Assembly: GCF_018966525.1 (NCBI RefSeq)
Contig: NZ_CP076607.1
Coordinates: forward strand, 372,001 to 436,000
DNA from: Paenibacillus sophorae
GTDB lineage: Bacteria > Bacillota > Bacilli > Paenibacillales > Paenibacillaceae
Direction: 5' to 3'
DNA length: 64,000 nt
Positions 1 to 8,533 of the stretch are shown in pieces; within the stretch, counting starts at the first letter, position 1; the number at the start of each line of letters is the position of its first letter. The notes below the pieces were generated by a model. It was not told where the DNA came from. It searched no databases and saw only the letters and a program-made list of their open reading frames with translations. The position numbers and the translations under genes were made by a program.

Positions 1-1
1 T

Positions 2-1306
2 ATTATCAACCGCCATCACCGCATGCTCGGGGAGCTGGAGAGCATCTCCCGCGAATTCCACAGGCTGACGCTGACCTCTCAGGGAACGGTAAAGGTGCTG
101 CAGCTGCTGTCCAGAAGCACGCGCACGCAAGTTCTATACATGCAGCTTCAAGGCAAGCCGCAGTTCTTTCCCGCGCTGCCGCCGGAGGAGCAGGAGCCTC
201 TGCTGCGCTTCTTCTCGGCCTTTTATGAGGAAATGGACGGGATTCATCAACCGGACGCCGCCCCCAGCTTCCGTGAATTCGGCGGTAAAACAGTCGCGCT
301 CAAGCCGGTTGGCGCTCTTGACCAGACCTGGGCCTATATTCTGATGGTATGCCCCCATAAACCGCAGGAGTTCGACTGTCTGCTGCTTGATTCTGCCTCG
401 CTGTCCATCGCTCAGGAGCTGCTGCGCACACGCTATATGGAGGAGCGCAAGCTTTTTTCCGAAAACTTGTGGGTCGACGAATTAATCAACGGGCGCATTG
501 ACGATGAGAACCGGCTCAAGAGCCTGATCGGACCGGATTTCGGCGTTGTCAACGAGCTTGCTTACCGCGTGTGCCTGATCGAGATCGAAAATCCCCGAAA
601 CGTAAAATGGAACAGCTCGGAAAATGAATGGGAGTCGATTACGTTTCACCTTTCACTCGTCCTGCGTTCCATTTTTGAGAAATATTCGCTCCGGCCGTTA
701 ATCACGCTAAAGAATAACCGGCTAACCGTCATTGCGCTGGACATTCAGTCCAAGGTGCCCGGGCGGACCCGGCTGCAGCAGGCGCTGGAAGCCCTGCAGA
801 ATATCCGCTCCGACGAGAAGCTGAAGGATCTTCAGCTCGTCATCGGCGTGGGCAAATCGCATACCCAGCTTAAAAATGCTCCATCCGGCTACCGGGAAGC
901 GGTGCAGGCGCTGTCGCTCTACCCCTGCCACCAGAAGCCGACCCTGTTCTACGAAGAGCTTGGCGTCTTCCAGCTGCTGCTGAGCCTGAACGACGGCAAG
1001 ACGCTGCAGAACTTTATCCGCACCTATCTTGGTCCGCTGATCGACCATGACCAGCAGAAGGGCAGCGAGCTGCTGCTGACGCTGCGGGTCTATCTGGATC
1101 ATGACGGCTCCAAACAAATCGCGGCGCGGAAGCTGTTCATCGTCAGACAATCGCTGTATTACCGTCTGGATAAAATTACGGAGCTGCTCGGCGAGGACTT
1201 CATGTCGCCGGAGAACCGCATATCGATCCAAGTCGCTCTGCGGGCCTATCAGTTCCTGTATCCAGAAAAGCTTACTTTGCCCAGTTCCCGTTCAGTACCT
1301 CTGTGA
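2..1306 (+). CDS. PucR-family transcriptional regulator, 5' truncated by window edge
   Basis: The reading frame is open from the first bases of the window, so the true start lies upstream and the ATG at 23 is internal. The visible 434 residues correspond to the middle and C-terminal parts of a PucR/CdaR-type regulator: a divergent GGDEF-like central region and a C-terminal PucR helix-turn-helix, seen as DHDGSKQIAARKLFIVRQ followed by SLYYRLDKI near the end. The missing part would be the N-terminal PucR sensory domain. It converges on the aminotransferase at 1272-2639 and overlaps its 3' end by 35 bp. PucR regulators commonly control purine, pyrimidine or allantoin catabolism, so control of the neighbouring catabolic genes is a reasonable inference. 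The family assignment is firm; the ligand is unknown. Confidence 0.88.
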   Translation: MINRHHRMLGELESISREFHRLTLTSQGTVKVLQLLSRSTRTQVLYMQLQGKPQFFPALPPEEQEPLLRFFSAFYEEMDGIHQPDAAPSFREFGGKTVALKPVGALDQTWAYILMVCPHKPQEFDCLLLDSASLSIAQELLRTRYMEERKLFSENLWVDELINGRIDDENRLKSLIGPDFGVVNELAYRVCLIEIENPRNVKWNSSENEWESITFHLSLVLRSIFEKYSLRPLITLKNNRLTVIALDIQSKVPGRTRLQQALEALQNIRSDEKLKDLQLVIGVGKSHTQLKNAPSGYREAVQALSLYPCHQKPTLFYEELGVFQLLLSLNDGKTLQNFIRTYLGPLIDHDQQKGSELLLTLRVYLDHDGSKQIAARKLFIVRQSLYYRLDKITELLGEDFMSPENRISIQVALRAYQFLYPEKLTLPSSRSVPL

Positions 1307-2639
1307 ACGTGTCCAGGATGAACTGGATGTCCTCGTCGGTAGAGGCAAGCGGAGGGGCAAAGGTGAGTACATTGTTGAAACCCGCTACGGTGTCGCCGTT
1401 CTTGCCGATAATTAGACCCTTGGCCTTGCAATCGGCGATGATGCCTTTTACGGTATCCAGCGGAGCCGGCTCCTTGGTCGTCTTATCCGCCACAAGCTCG
1501 ACGCCGGTGATCAGGCCGAAGCTGCGGACGTCGCCGACCAGCTTGTGCTCCAGCAGCCCGGACAGTCCGGCGCTCAGCCGCTTGCCGAGAAGATCGCCGC
1601 GTTCAACGAGGTTCTCCTGCTCCATGATTTCCAGATTTCGCAGTCCCAGGGCGCAGGCAGCCGGATTGCCGCCGAACGTATTGATATGGCGGAAGTAGCC
1701 GTAGTCGTCGCTGTTATCCTTAAAGACTTCGTAAATTTCTTTGCGGACGGCGGTCGCTGACAACGGAAGATAGGCGCTGGTCAGCCCTTTGGCCATCGTC
1801 ACGATATCCGGCTTCACGCCAAAGTTATGGTGGCCGAATTTACGCCCCGACCGGCCGAAGCCGCAGATGACTTCGTCGATAATGAGCAGCACGCCGTGCT
1901 TCTTGCAGATTTCCTGCACGCGGTCCATATAGAGCTGATGGGGCACAATGACGCCGCCGCCGGTAATCACCGGCTCCATGATGACCGCCGCTACCGTCTC
2001 CGCACCCTCCCAGACAATGGTGTCCTCGATCTGCTGAGCCATCAAGAGGTTGAATTCCTCTACCGACTGCCCGGCGGGACGGCGGTAGCTGTCGGGCGGG
2101 GCCACATGCAGGAAGCCCCCGCTGAGCGGTTCGTATTTGTATTTGCGCTGAGCCTGACCTGTCGCGGACAGGGCGCCGAAGGAGTTGCCGTGATAGCCCC
2201 GGTAACGGGCAATGAACTTGTGCCGGTAATGCTGGCCGATCTGCTGCTGATACTGGCGCACCATTTTAAAGGCAGCCTCATTCGCTTCCGATCCGCTGTT
2301 GGAGAAGAAGATCACATATTCATCTCCCAGCCATTCGTTCAGCTTCTCCGCCAGCAGAATAGCCGGCATATGGCTCTGCGTCAGCGGAAAATAAGGCAGG
2401 CTCAGCAGTTGATTATATGCGGCTTCAGCCAGTTCCTTGCGGCCGTAGCCCACATTGACGCACCACAGGCCCGACATGCCGTCCAGATATTTCTTTCCAT
2501 CGATATCGGTAACCCAGGCCCCGCTGGCGGACGCGGCGATCATCGGCGGATTGGCTTCACTGTAAGGCGAAATGTGATGCCACAGATACTTCCGGTCTTT
2601 GCTGATTGCAAGTTCGCTCTCCATCCCCGTTTTAAGCAT
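1272..2639 (-). CDS. Class III omega-aminotransferase (beta-alanine or 3-aminoisobutyrate type)
   Basis: This 455-residue PLP-dependent class III aminotransferase shows the expected marks: the phosphate-binding SNSGSEANEAA segment, the IIDEVICGFGR metal/PLP-contact motif, and the Schiff-base lysine in TMAKGLTS. Its length is normal for omega-amino acid:pyruvate transaminases. A GAGGGG ribosome binding site sits about 9 nt before the ATG at 2639. It lies 33 bp downstream of the semialdehyde dehydrogenase gene, so the two are almost certainly cotranscribed. Together they would convert beta-alanine or 3-aminoisobutyrate to malonate or methylmalonate semialdehyde and then to acetyl-CoA or propionyl-CoA. 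Family-level assignment is confident. Substrate choice is inferred from the pairing with the dehydrogenase, and another omega-amino acid or putrescine-type substrate is possible. Confidence 0.85.
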   Translation of the reverse strand: MLKTGMESELAISKDRKYLWHHISPYSEANPPMIAASASGAWVTDIDGKKYLDGMSGLWCVNVGYGRKELAEAAYNQLLSLPYFPLTQSHMPAILLAEKLNEWLGDEYVIFFSNSGSEANEAAFKMVRQYQQQIGQHYRHKFIARYRGYHGNSFGALSATGQAQRKYKYEPLSGGFLHVAPPDSYRRPAGQSVEEFNLLMAQQIEDTIVWEGAETVAAVIMEPVITGGGVIVPHQLYMDRVQEICKKHGVLLIIDEVICGFGRSGRKFGHHNFGVKPDIVTMAKGLTSAYLPLSATAVRKEIYEVFKDNSDDYGYFRHINTFGGNPAACALGLRNLEIMEQENLVERGDLLGKRLSAGLSGLLEHKLVGDVRSFGLITGVELVADKTTKEPAPLDTVKGIIADCKAKGLIIGKNGDTVAGFNNVLTFAPPLASTDEDIQFILDTFTEVLNGNWAK

Positions 2640-2672
2640 TGCGCTTATCCCCTCTCCATGGCCCGCGCAGCT

Positions 2673-4136
2673 TTAGTAGCGGGCTGTGATCATTTTCTTG
2701 CGTGTATAGAACTCTACGCCGTCGCGTCCGTTCGCATGCAGGTCCCCGTAGAACGATTTCTTGTATCCCGAGAACGGGAAGAAAGCCATTGGCGCGGGTA
2801 CGCCCAGATTGACTCCCAGCATGCCCGCGTCGATTTCTTCACGGAACTCGCGGATTGCCTTGGCGCTGTCGGTGTAAATGCAGGCGCCGTTGGCGAACGG
2901 CGACTGATTGGTGACGGAAATCGCCTCTGCCAGATCCTTTACGCGAATGACGGCCAGCACCGGAGCAAAAATCTCGTCCCGCCAAATCGTCATCCCCGGC
3001 TTCACATGATCGAATATCGTTGGGCCGACGAAGTAACCCGCTCCTTCGGCAGCAGCGTCTTTCCTGCCGTCACGGACAAGCGTGGCCTGCTCCCGCTCCC
3101 CGGTTTCAATATACGACACGGTTCTTTCCTTGTTGGACTGACGGATAACCGGTCCCAGGAACACCCCGGCGTCCAGGCCGCTGCCGATTTTGAGATTATC
3201 GGCGGCTGCCGTCAGCCGCGCAACCAGCTCGTCGGCGATCTGCTCATGAGCAACCACGACCGAGCAGGCCATGCAGCGTTCCCCGGCCGAGCCGAAGGCG
3301 GCAGCTGTAATGTTCTTGACCGCGTTATCCATGTCGGCATCGGGCAGAACGATGGAATGGTTCTTGGCGCCCGCCAGCGCCTGGACCCGTTTGCCATGCG
3401 CGCTTCCGTTCTTGTAGACGTATTCCGCGACTGGCTGGGAGCCGACAAAGGATATCGCCTTGATATCCTCATGCTCCAGCATTCCGTTAACGACCTCATG
3501 CGCGCCGTGCACCACATTCAGCACGCCCGGTGGAAAGCCCGCCTCCGCGAACAGCTCAGCTAGACGGCCCACAAGAAGCGGCGTCCGCTCTGACGGCTTC
3601 AGCACGAACGTATTGCCGCAGGCAATCGCCAGCGGGAACATCCAGCACGGCACCATCATCGGGAAGTTGAACGGCGCGATCCCGCCGACAACACCGAGAG
3701 GATAGCGGTACATTCCCGACTCGATGCCCGTGGCAATGTCCGGAAGCTGGCTGCCCATCATCAGGGTGGGAGCGCCCGCGGCAAATTCCACGCATTCCAC
3801 GCCGCGCTGAACTTCTCCGCGCGCTTCCTCGAGGCTCTTTCCATTCTCCAGCGTGATCAGTTCAGCCAGCTCTTCCGCATGCTTCAGCAGCAGCCGCTGA
3901 TATTCGAAGAAATAGCGGGCCCGGCGGGGCACAGCAACCTTTTTCCAACTGTAAAACGCTGCCTTTGCCGCCGCAACCGCGGCATCCAGCTCCTCACGAC
4001 TGGACAGCGGCACATAAGCGATCACTTCTTCCGTTGCGGGATTGAATACTTCTTCCTCCCGCCCAGAGGACGACTCCACCCATTGCCCGTTGATAAAATT
4101 TCTCACTTTCTCGGTCTGTCTGACCAGCAGAGACAT
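2673..4136 (-). CDS. mmsA: CoA-acylating (methyl)malonate-semialdehyde dehydrogenase
   Basis: This 487-residue aldehyde dehydrogenase belongs to the MmsA/IolA group, which oxidises malonate or methylmalonate semialdehyde with NAD and CoA to give acetyl-CoA or propionyl-CoA. Visible marks are the N-terminal NFINGQWVESSSG segment, the FVGSQPVA Rossmann loop, and the catalytic cysteine in GSAGERCMACS, a context typical of the CoA-acylating subfamily. The start is placed at ATG 4136 because an in-frame GTG at 4145 lies inside the GAGGTG ribosome binding site. It is the first gene of a two-gene unit with the aminotransferase and is separated from the upstream ABC operon by a strong terminator. Inositol catabolism (iolA) uses the same enzyme family, but no iol genes are visible here. 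Confidence 0.88.
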   Translation of the reverse strand: MSLLVRQTEKVRNFINGQWVESSSGREEEVFNPATEEVIAYVPLSSREELDAAVAAAKAAFYSWKKVAVPRRARYFFEYQRLLLKHAEELAELITLENGKSLEEARGEVQRGVECVEFAAGAPTLMMGSQLPDIATGIESGMYRYPLGVVGGIAPFNFPMMVPCWMFPLAIACGNTFVLKPSERTPLLVGRLAELFAEAGFPPGVLNVVHGAHEVVNGMLEHEDIKAISFVGSQPVAEYVYKNGSAHGKRVQALAGAKNHSIVLPDADMDNAVKNITAAAFGSAGERCMACSVVVAHEQIADELVARLTAAADNLKIGSGLDAGVFLGPVIRQSNKERTVSYIETGEREQATLVRDGRKDAAAEGAGYFVGPTIFDHVKPGMTIWRDEIFAPVLAVIRVKDLAEAISVTNQSPFANGACIYTDSAKAIREFREEIDAGMLGVNLGVPAPMAFFPFSGYKKSFYGDLHANGRDGVEFYTRKKMITARY

Positions 4137-4214
4137 GCAAGGCACCTCTTTTCCCGTAAAATTACGCCCGACAATCGGAGCTTTGGCTTCAGCGCTATCA
4201 ATAAGTGGGCCCTG

Positions 4215-4281
4215 AAAAAAACCGCCTCCGCAAAATCAGATCCGCATTGGTTAAGCGGGTTGTCAGGAATTTCGCGGAGGC
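4215..4281 (-). terminator. Rho-independent terminator of the ABC importer operon
   Basis: Read on the minus strand, GCCTCCGCGAAAT pairs with ATTTTGCGGAGGC with one mismatch and runs directly into GGTTTTTTT. It begins 41 bp after the substrate-binding protein gene ends, so the importer and the mmsA-aminotransferase pair are separate transcription units. Confidence 0.85.
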
Positions 4282-4321
4282 TCCAGGATCAAGCCTAATA
4301 GGGCTCATCCTGCAGATTGCA

Positions 4322-5416
4322 TTATTTGGAAGCCATGTCCATAATTTCGTTCGTGTACGCCTCGGACAGATTGGCCTCTTTCTTGATTACACCAAACTTA
4401 AAGGCAATATCTGCGGTTTGCTTGAATGCGGCTTCGTCCGTGTAGCCTAGCTTGGAGATGTCGAAGCCTTCCGGCTGAATCAATTTGGCGACTTCTTCCA
4501 TCATTTTCAGCTGATGCTCTTTCGTCGTGCTGCCGGCTTCCGCCTGTTCCATCACAATATCCACTGCCGCCGCCGGATCGGCGATAGCATCCTTCCAGCC
4601 TTTAAGCGAAGCGCGGACGAATTTCGCCGCCGTCTCTTTATTGGCTTCCAGCCACTCCTTGTTGGCGAACAGATTGTCTTCCAGCATGGCAACGCCCTCG
4701 TCGTTCATGTCGATGACATTCAGATCTTCGGCTTTGACGCCCGACTCAAGCACAACTTGATATTCGTTGTACGTCATCGCGGAAGCCGCATCCAGCTCGC
4801 CGCCGAGGAATTGGTCCATGGTGAAGCCTTGTTTCGTAAATTTGATATCTTTGTTCGAATCGAGCTTGTATTTGTCGAACAACGCCAGCAGCTCGAACTC
4901 GTTGCCGCCCATCCAGTTGCCGACCCGTTTACCTTTCAGATCAGCCGGGCTGTTGATATTCGCCGATTTCTTGGAGACCAGCACGAGACCGCTCTTTTGG
5001 TAAATCTGGGCGATTTGCACCAGCGGCATTTCCTGCTCCTGGCTTGTCAGCAAGCTCGCTACCCAATCGACGCCGATGTCGGCCGATCCGCCCGCAACCT
5101 GCTGCTCAGGCACGATATCCGGTCCGCCGGGCAGGATTTGAACGTCCAGACCTTCGTCCTTGTAGTAGCCTTTGCTGAGCGCGACGTAGTACCCTGCAAA
5201 TTGAGCCTGCGGCACCCATTTCAGCTGCAGCTTGACTGGGACCGGGTCCGCCGCAGGCGCCGTGCTTGCTTCCGGAGCGGCCGAGCTTCCTGCGGAAGCA
5301 GACGGCTCACTTCCCGAAGAACTGTTGTTACCTCCGCAACCCGCAAGAATCGACAGCACCAACGCCATTACCGCCATTAACAGTACACCGCGAAATTTTC
5401 TGTTTTTTACGCTCAT
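4322..5416 (-). CDS. NMT1/THI5-like ABC transporter substrate-binding lipoprotein
   Basis: This is a secreted solute-binding lipoprotein of the NMT1/THI5-SsuA type. A hydrophobic signal ends in the lipobox LAGC, followed by a Gly/Ser/Ala-rich linker and a mature domain opening PVKLQLKWVPQAQFAGYYVA, typical of pyrimidine-precursor binders. The ATG at 5416 follows a GGGGGG ribosome binding site; an in-frame TTG sits just upstream. It is the last gene of an importer operon (ATPase, two permeases, then this protein). About 250 bp containing two hairpins separates it from the second permease, which suggests separate stabilisation or expression of this more abundant component. Known ligands in the family include hydroxymethylpyrimidine, riboflavin and sulfonates. 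The nearby beta-amino acid enzymes favour a pyrimidine or related ligand, which is inference. Confidence 0.85.
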   Translation of the reverse strand: MSVKNRKFRGVLLMAVMALVLSILAGCGGNNSSSGSEPSASAGSSAAPEASTAPAADPVPVKLQLKWVPQAQFAGYYVALSKGYYKDEGLDVQILPGGPDIVPEQQVAGGSADIGVDWVASLLTSQEQEMPLVQIAQIYQKSGLVLVSKKSANINSPADLKGKRVGNWMGGNEFELLALFDKYKLDSNKDIKFTKQGFTMDQFLGGELDAASAMTYNEYQVVLESGVKAEDLNVIDMNDEGVAMLEDNLFANKEWLEANKETAAKFVRASLKGWKDAIADPAAAVDIVMEQAEAGSTTKEHQLKMMEEVAKLIQPEGFDISKLGYTDEAAFKQTADIAFKFGVIKKEANLSEAYTNEIMDMASK

Positions 5417-5470
5417 CAATCTAATTCCCCCCGCTGAAAATTTTTAATTACACAAGAAGAAACTCCTTAC

Positions 5471-5489
5471 TGCGTCCTTGCAGGACGCA
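5471..5489 (-). promoter_or_regulatory. Perfect hairpin in the leader of the substrate-binding protein gene
   Basis: TGCGTCC and GGACGCA form a perfect 7-bp stem around a 5-nt loop, about 50 nt upstream of the substrate-binding protein start on the minus strand. There is no U-tract, so it is more likely an mRNA-stabilising leader hairpin than a terminator. Confidence 0.55.
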
Positions 5490-5608
5490 AGTACGTTTCT
5501 CGTAGAAATATAAGGCCATTTATAAGCGTGAAACTTATAAAATCTTATATTTTTAAGAAAGCGACTCCTGGAACAGTATGGCTGCCATCATGATGCGCTG
5601 TATGCAAA

Positions 5609-5646
5609 CGGCCGGGCCTGATTCCTCAGGGGTAGCCTAACGGCCG
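5609..5646 (-). repeat. Nested inverted repeat between permease and substrate-binding protein genes
   Basis: An outer CGGCCG repeat (5609-5614 and 5641-5646) encloses an inner hairpin CCTGA-TTCC-TCAGG (5617-5630). It starts 22 bp after the permease gene ends. Only three T residues follow on the minus strand, so it may act as a weak attenuator or as a 3' stabiliser of the upstream mRNA. An AT-rich stretch at 5513-5555 that could hold a promoter follows it. Confidence 0.4.
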
Positions 5647-5667
5647 GTTGTACCGAAACCTTAATTC

Positions 5668-6582
5668 CTATGAAGCCCGCCGCGAAGGATGCCAGCGGAT
5701 GAATACTTTCTCCAGCCTTTCCACCACCAGGTAGAAAATGACGCCGGCAATCGCCGCAAGCACGATGCATGACCAGCCAAGCGGCATTTTGGCAACCTTA
5801 ATGGAGTTGGACAGCAGATAGCCGAGTCCTCTCGAAGAGAAAAAGAATTCGCCGACAATCGCCCCGATCATGCTTGCCGTCGCGTTGATTTTCAGTGCGG
5901 TGAACACATAAGGCAGGCTGTTCTTAATCCGCAGGTGGCGGAACACCGCCGATTTGGGCGCGGCGTAGGAATGCATCAAATCCAGCGCCAGCGGATCGAT
6001 CGCCGCCATTCCTTTATAGGCGTTGATCGCCATCGCGGCCATCGTCGTCGCCGCCACAATCGCGATGCGGGAGCCCAACCCATCGCCGAACCACAGGTTC
6101 ATGATCGGCGCGAGCGCCACGATTGGAACGGCGTTCAGCGCGGCGACCAGCGTCAGGCTGCCGCCGCCCCAGCGCGGCCAGGCCGTGGCGACCAGGGCAA
6201 TGATGAAGCCAAGCGCTGAACCGATAAGCATGCCCAGCACCGCTTCAGTGAGCGTATATCCGGTATAGGACAGCAGCAGGCTCATATTTTCGCCCATTGC
6301 CTCCACAATCGCCGACGGCAGCGGTAGCTGGTATTTCTTCAAATCGAAAATAGCATGTATTACTTGCAGCTCCCACAGCGCCAGAAACAGAACGCCTGCA
6401 AGCACAGGAAGGATGACGCGAAAGATTGCGGCTTTCCGCACACGACGGCGCGGCCTGCCGTTTTGAGCGGGGGCCGCCGAAGGCGGCGCCGGTTGAGACG
6501 CCATAGCAGCCTGCGGGCGGCTTCCATCCTCCTGACTGTGTGAAGAAATGAGCGTTGCTTCACCAACTGTGTTGCCTTTCAT
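5668..6582 (-). CDS. ABC transporter permease (SsuC/TauC-like)
   Basis: This 304-residue integral membrane permease is of the BPD_transp_1 type used with NMT1/SsuA-like binding proteins. The N-terminal 50 residues are hydrophilic and rich in Ala, Pro and Arg, which is longer than usual. About six membrane segments follow. The EAA-like coupling loop is visible around LDLMHSYAAPKSAVFRHLRI. Its ATG overlaps the stop codon of the upstream permease as TGATG, indicating translational coupling and a heterodimeric channel. The role as importer permease is firm; the substrate follows from the operon only. Confidence 0.88.
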   Translation of the reverse strand: MKGNTVGEATLISSHSQEDGSRPQAAMASQPAPPSAAPAQNGRPRRRVRKAAIFRVILPVLAGVLFLALWELQVIHAIFDLKKYQLPLPSAIVEAMGENMSLLLSYTGYTLTEAVLGMLIGSALGFIIALVATAWPRWGGGSLTLVAALNAVPIVALAPIMNLWFGDGLGSRIAIVAATTMAAMAINAYKGMAAIDPLALDLMHSYAAPKSAVFRHLRIKNSLPYVFTALKINATASMIGAIVGEFFFSSRGLGYLLSNSIKVAKMPLGWSCIVLAAIAGVIFYLVVERLEKVFIRWHPSRRAS

Positions 6583-7394
6583 CAGCGGCTGCCCCCTTTC
6601 GGACGGAATTCAGGCTGCCAAGGAGCGACGAGCCGCTCGATCAGGCTCATGAGCCCATAGCTGGCCATGCCGAGAAACGCACCAACCAGAATGGTCGACC
6701 AGAACATGTAAGTATGAGAAGGACCGTAGTACAGATTGCGCAGCATAATCACGCCGATCCCATGCTGCGCGCCCATCAGCTCGACCAGAATCGCGCCGGT
6801 AACCGCAAGCGGAGCGGCGATCTTCAGCCCGCTGAACAAGCCGGGAAGAGCGGCGGGAAGCCGGAGCTTCCAGTAGACGGCCCAAGGTTTGGCCGCGTAA
6901 GAATGCATCAGCTCCAGAGCAGAGAGATTGACACTTCGCAGTCCCCGCAGCATATTGAGCGACACAGGGAAGAACGTAATATAACCCGAGATAATGATCC
7001 GCGAGATCTGCTCGTCGCGGACGATGCCGTAGATGATCGGGGCGAGGCCCAGAATCGGAATCATCTGCGACGCGATTGCGTAGGGGAAGGTAAGCTGCTC
7101 GATCGTCTTCGATACGCTCATCAGCACCGCGAGCAGCACCCCTGCGGCGGCGCCGAGCAGGAAGCCGATGCCGGCGTTCCCGAAGGTCGCAGCCCCTTCT
7201 TTCAGCAGTGTGCCTGCGTACTGAAAGAGCGTCGCAACCAGTTCATGGACATAAGGCAGCTTCGATTGGGCCAGCGGCGTATGCACTACATTCAGCAGCA
7301 CCCACGAAAGGGCCTCCCAGACAATCAGCAGCCCTGCGACCCAGACAAGCAGAGGCAGGAACCGCCCTTTGGCCAGCATGCTGTTTCCTTTCAT
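6582..7394 (-). CDS. ABC transporter permease (SsuC/TauC-like)
   Basis: This 270-residue permease is paralogous to its downstream neighbour and carries the equivalent coupling loop LELMHSYAAKPWAVYWKLRL. Hydrophobic segments are evident throughout, starting at residues 13-33. It begins 3 bp after the ATPase gene ends and overlaps the next permease by one base, so ATPase and both permeases are made as a coupled block. A heterodimeric channel served by one ATPase homodimer is the usual arrangement in this family. Confidence 0.88.
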   Translation of the reverse strand: MKGNSMLAKGRFLPLLVWVAGLLIVWEALSWVLLNVVHTPLAQSKLPYVHELVATLFQYAGTLLKEGAATFGNAGIGFLLGAAAGVLLAVLMSVSKTIEQLTFPYAIASQMIPILGLAPIIYGIVRDEQISRIIISGYITFFPVSLNMLRGLRSVNLSALELMHSYAAKPWAVYWKLRLPAALPGLFSGLKIAAPLAVTGAILVELMGAQHGIGVIMLRNLYYGPSHTYMFWSTILVGAFLGMASYGLMSLIERLVAPWQPEFRPKGGSR

Positions 7395-7397
7395 AAA

Positions 7398-8180
7398 TTA
7401 CACTCCCTCGAAGCTGTCGCGAATACCTGCGATCAGATCAAAGAATTCCGGACTGTTTCTCATCTCGGCCGTCCGCGGACGCGGCAGAGGAATATCAACC
7501 ACCGCCGACAGGCGGCCCGGATGCGGAGACAGCACGAAGACCCGGTCAGACAGGAAGATCGATTCGGGAATGCTGTGAGTAACGAATACGACCGTATTGC
7601 CCACCTTGCTCCATACAGATAACAGCTCTTCATTCAGACGCTCGCGCGTGAATTCATCGAGGGCAGAGAACGGCTCATCCATAAGCAGGATTTCCGGTTC
7701 CATCGACAGCGCCCGGGCAATGGCCACCCGCTGCTGCATCCCTCCGCTGAGCTGCCAAGGGTATTTGTCTGCAAAGCCCTTCAGGCCGACAAGCTCCAGC
7801 AGCTCCAGCGCCTTCTCGTCGCGGCGGGCTTTCTTGACGCCCATCAGCTCGAGCGGCAGCGTAATGTTATCCTTTACCTTGCGCCAGTCGTACAGCACGG
7901 GGCTTTGAAAGACGATGCCGTATTTCTGGGCGAGCCGCGCCTCCTTGGCGCTCTTACCGGCTACCGTCACCTTGCCTCCCGTCGGCTCGATCAAATCGGC
8001 CATAAGCCGAAGCAGCGTCGTCTTGCCGCAGCCGGAAGGGCCAAGAAGCGAGACGAATTCTCCCTTGGCAATATCCAGACTCACCTGATGCAGCGCCAGA
8101 ACATCCGCCGTATCCGTCTGATAGCGCATCTCCACATTTTCCAATTGAATTTCAGGAACCTTTGTTGCAATAAGTGACAT
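7398..8180 (-). CDS. ABC transporter ATP-binding protein (SsuB/TauB-like)
   Basis: This 260-residue ATPase carries Walker A GPSGCGKTT, the Q-loop VFQSPVLYDWRKV, signature LSGGMQQRVAIARAL, Walker B ILLMDEPFSALD and the switch histidine in FVTHSIPES. It is the first gene of the importer operon and has a GGGGGAAT ribosome binding site before ATG 8180. The pattern matches ATPases of nitrate/sulfonate/pyrimidine-precursor importers. It drives uptake through the two permeases encoded immediately downstream. Confidence 0.92.
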   Translation of the reverse strand: MSLIATKVPEIQLENVEMRYQTDTADVLALHQVSLDIAKGEFVSLLGPSGCGKTTLLRLMADLIEPTGGKVTVAGKSAKEARLAQKYGIVFQSPVLYDWRKVKDNITLPLELMGVKKARRDEKALELLELVGLKGFADKYPWQLSGGMQQRVAIARALSMEPEILLMDEPFSALDEFTRERLNEELLSVWSKVGNTVVFVTHSIPESIFLSDRVFVLSPHPGRLSAVVDIPLPRPRTAEMRNSPEFFDLIAGIRDSFEGV

Positions 8181-8533
8181 CGATATTCCCCCTATCCCTG
8201 AATTATTTTTATAAATGGCATGTAAGTTAACGCCATATTTGACATTTACGTAAAATCACATCGTCCATGTAGCTTTAACTAACATGTTACACTGTGCTCT
8301 TGCCCCTCACACTAGACAAAAAGTAAAATAGCTTTGGGGAATTTCCGTCATTTTGTCCAGCACGTCAGTTTGAATGACACGAATCGGCTTTATCGAGGCG
8401 GACCAAGCCCTCTCTGTCCCCAGCATCCGAGCTTTAATCCTTTTTTTGTTTTTCACCAGCCGTTTTCAGTTTATATAGAAGGTAACCGGTACTACCCGCA
8501 TTCATTTATGTCAAGAATAGGAGGAGACCGCCT
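8181..8533. promoter_or_regulatory. Divergent intergenic region with candidate operators
   Basis: This 353-bp stretch separates the importer operon (minus) from the DUF72 gene (plus). It contains an inverted repeat ATGGC-N12-GCCAT at 8215-8236, the palindrome TTACGTAA near 8247 and a 10-bp palindrome TAACATGTTA at 8280-8289. These are candidate sites for the PucR-type or another regulator of the importer. I do not see a clear consensus promoter for either gene, and I looked for but did not find a TPP-type riboswitch. The half nearest DUF72 shows nothing else. Confidence 0.4.

Noticed and set aside
1827..3563. Long plus-strand open frame (578 codons) opposite the aminotransferase and dehydrogenase
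   Set aside because: Exactly antisense to two well-supported genes; no family resemblance, signal or ribosome binding site. GC-rich codon bias on the real strand creates it.
8181..8533. Possible TPP or other riboswitch before the NMT1-type importer
   Set aside because: The conserved TPP blocks are absent and the region lacks a leader terminator hairpin.
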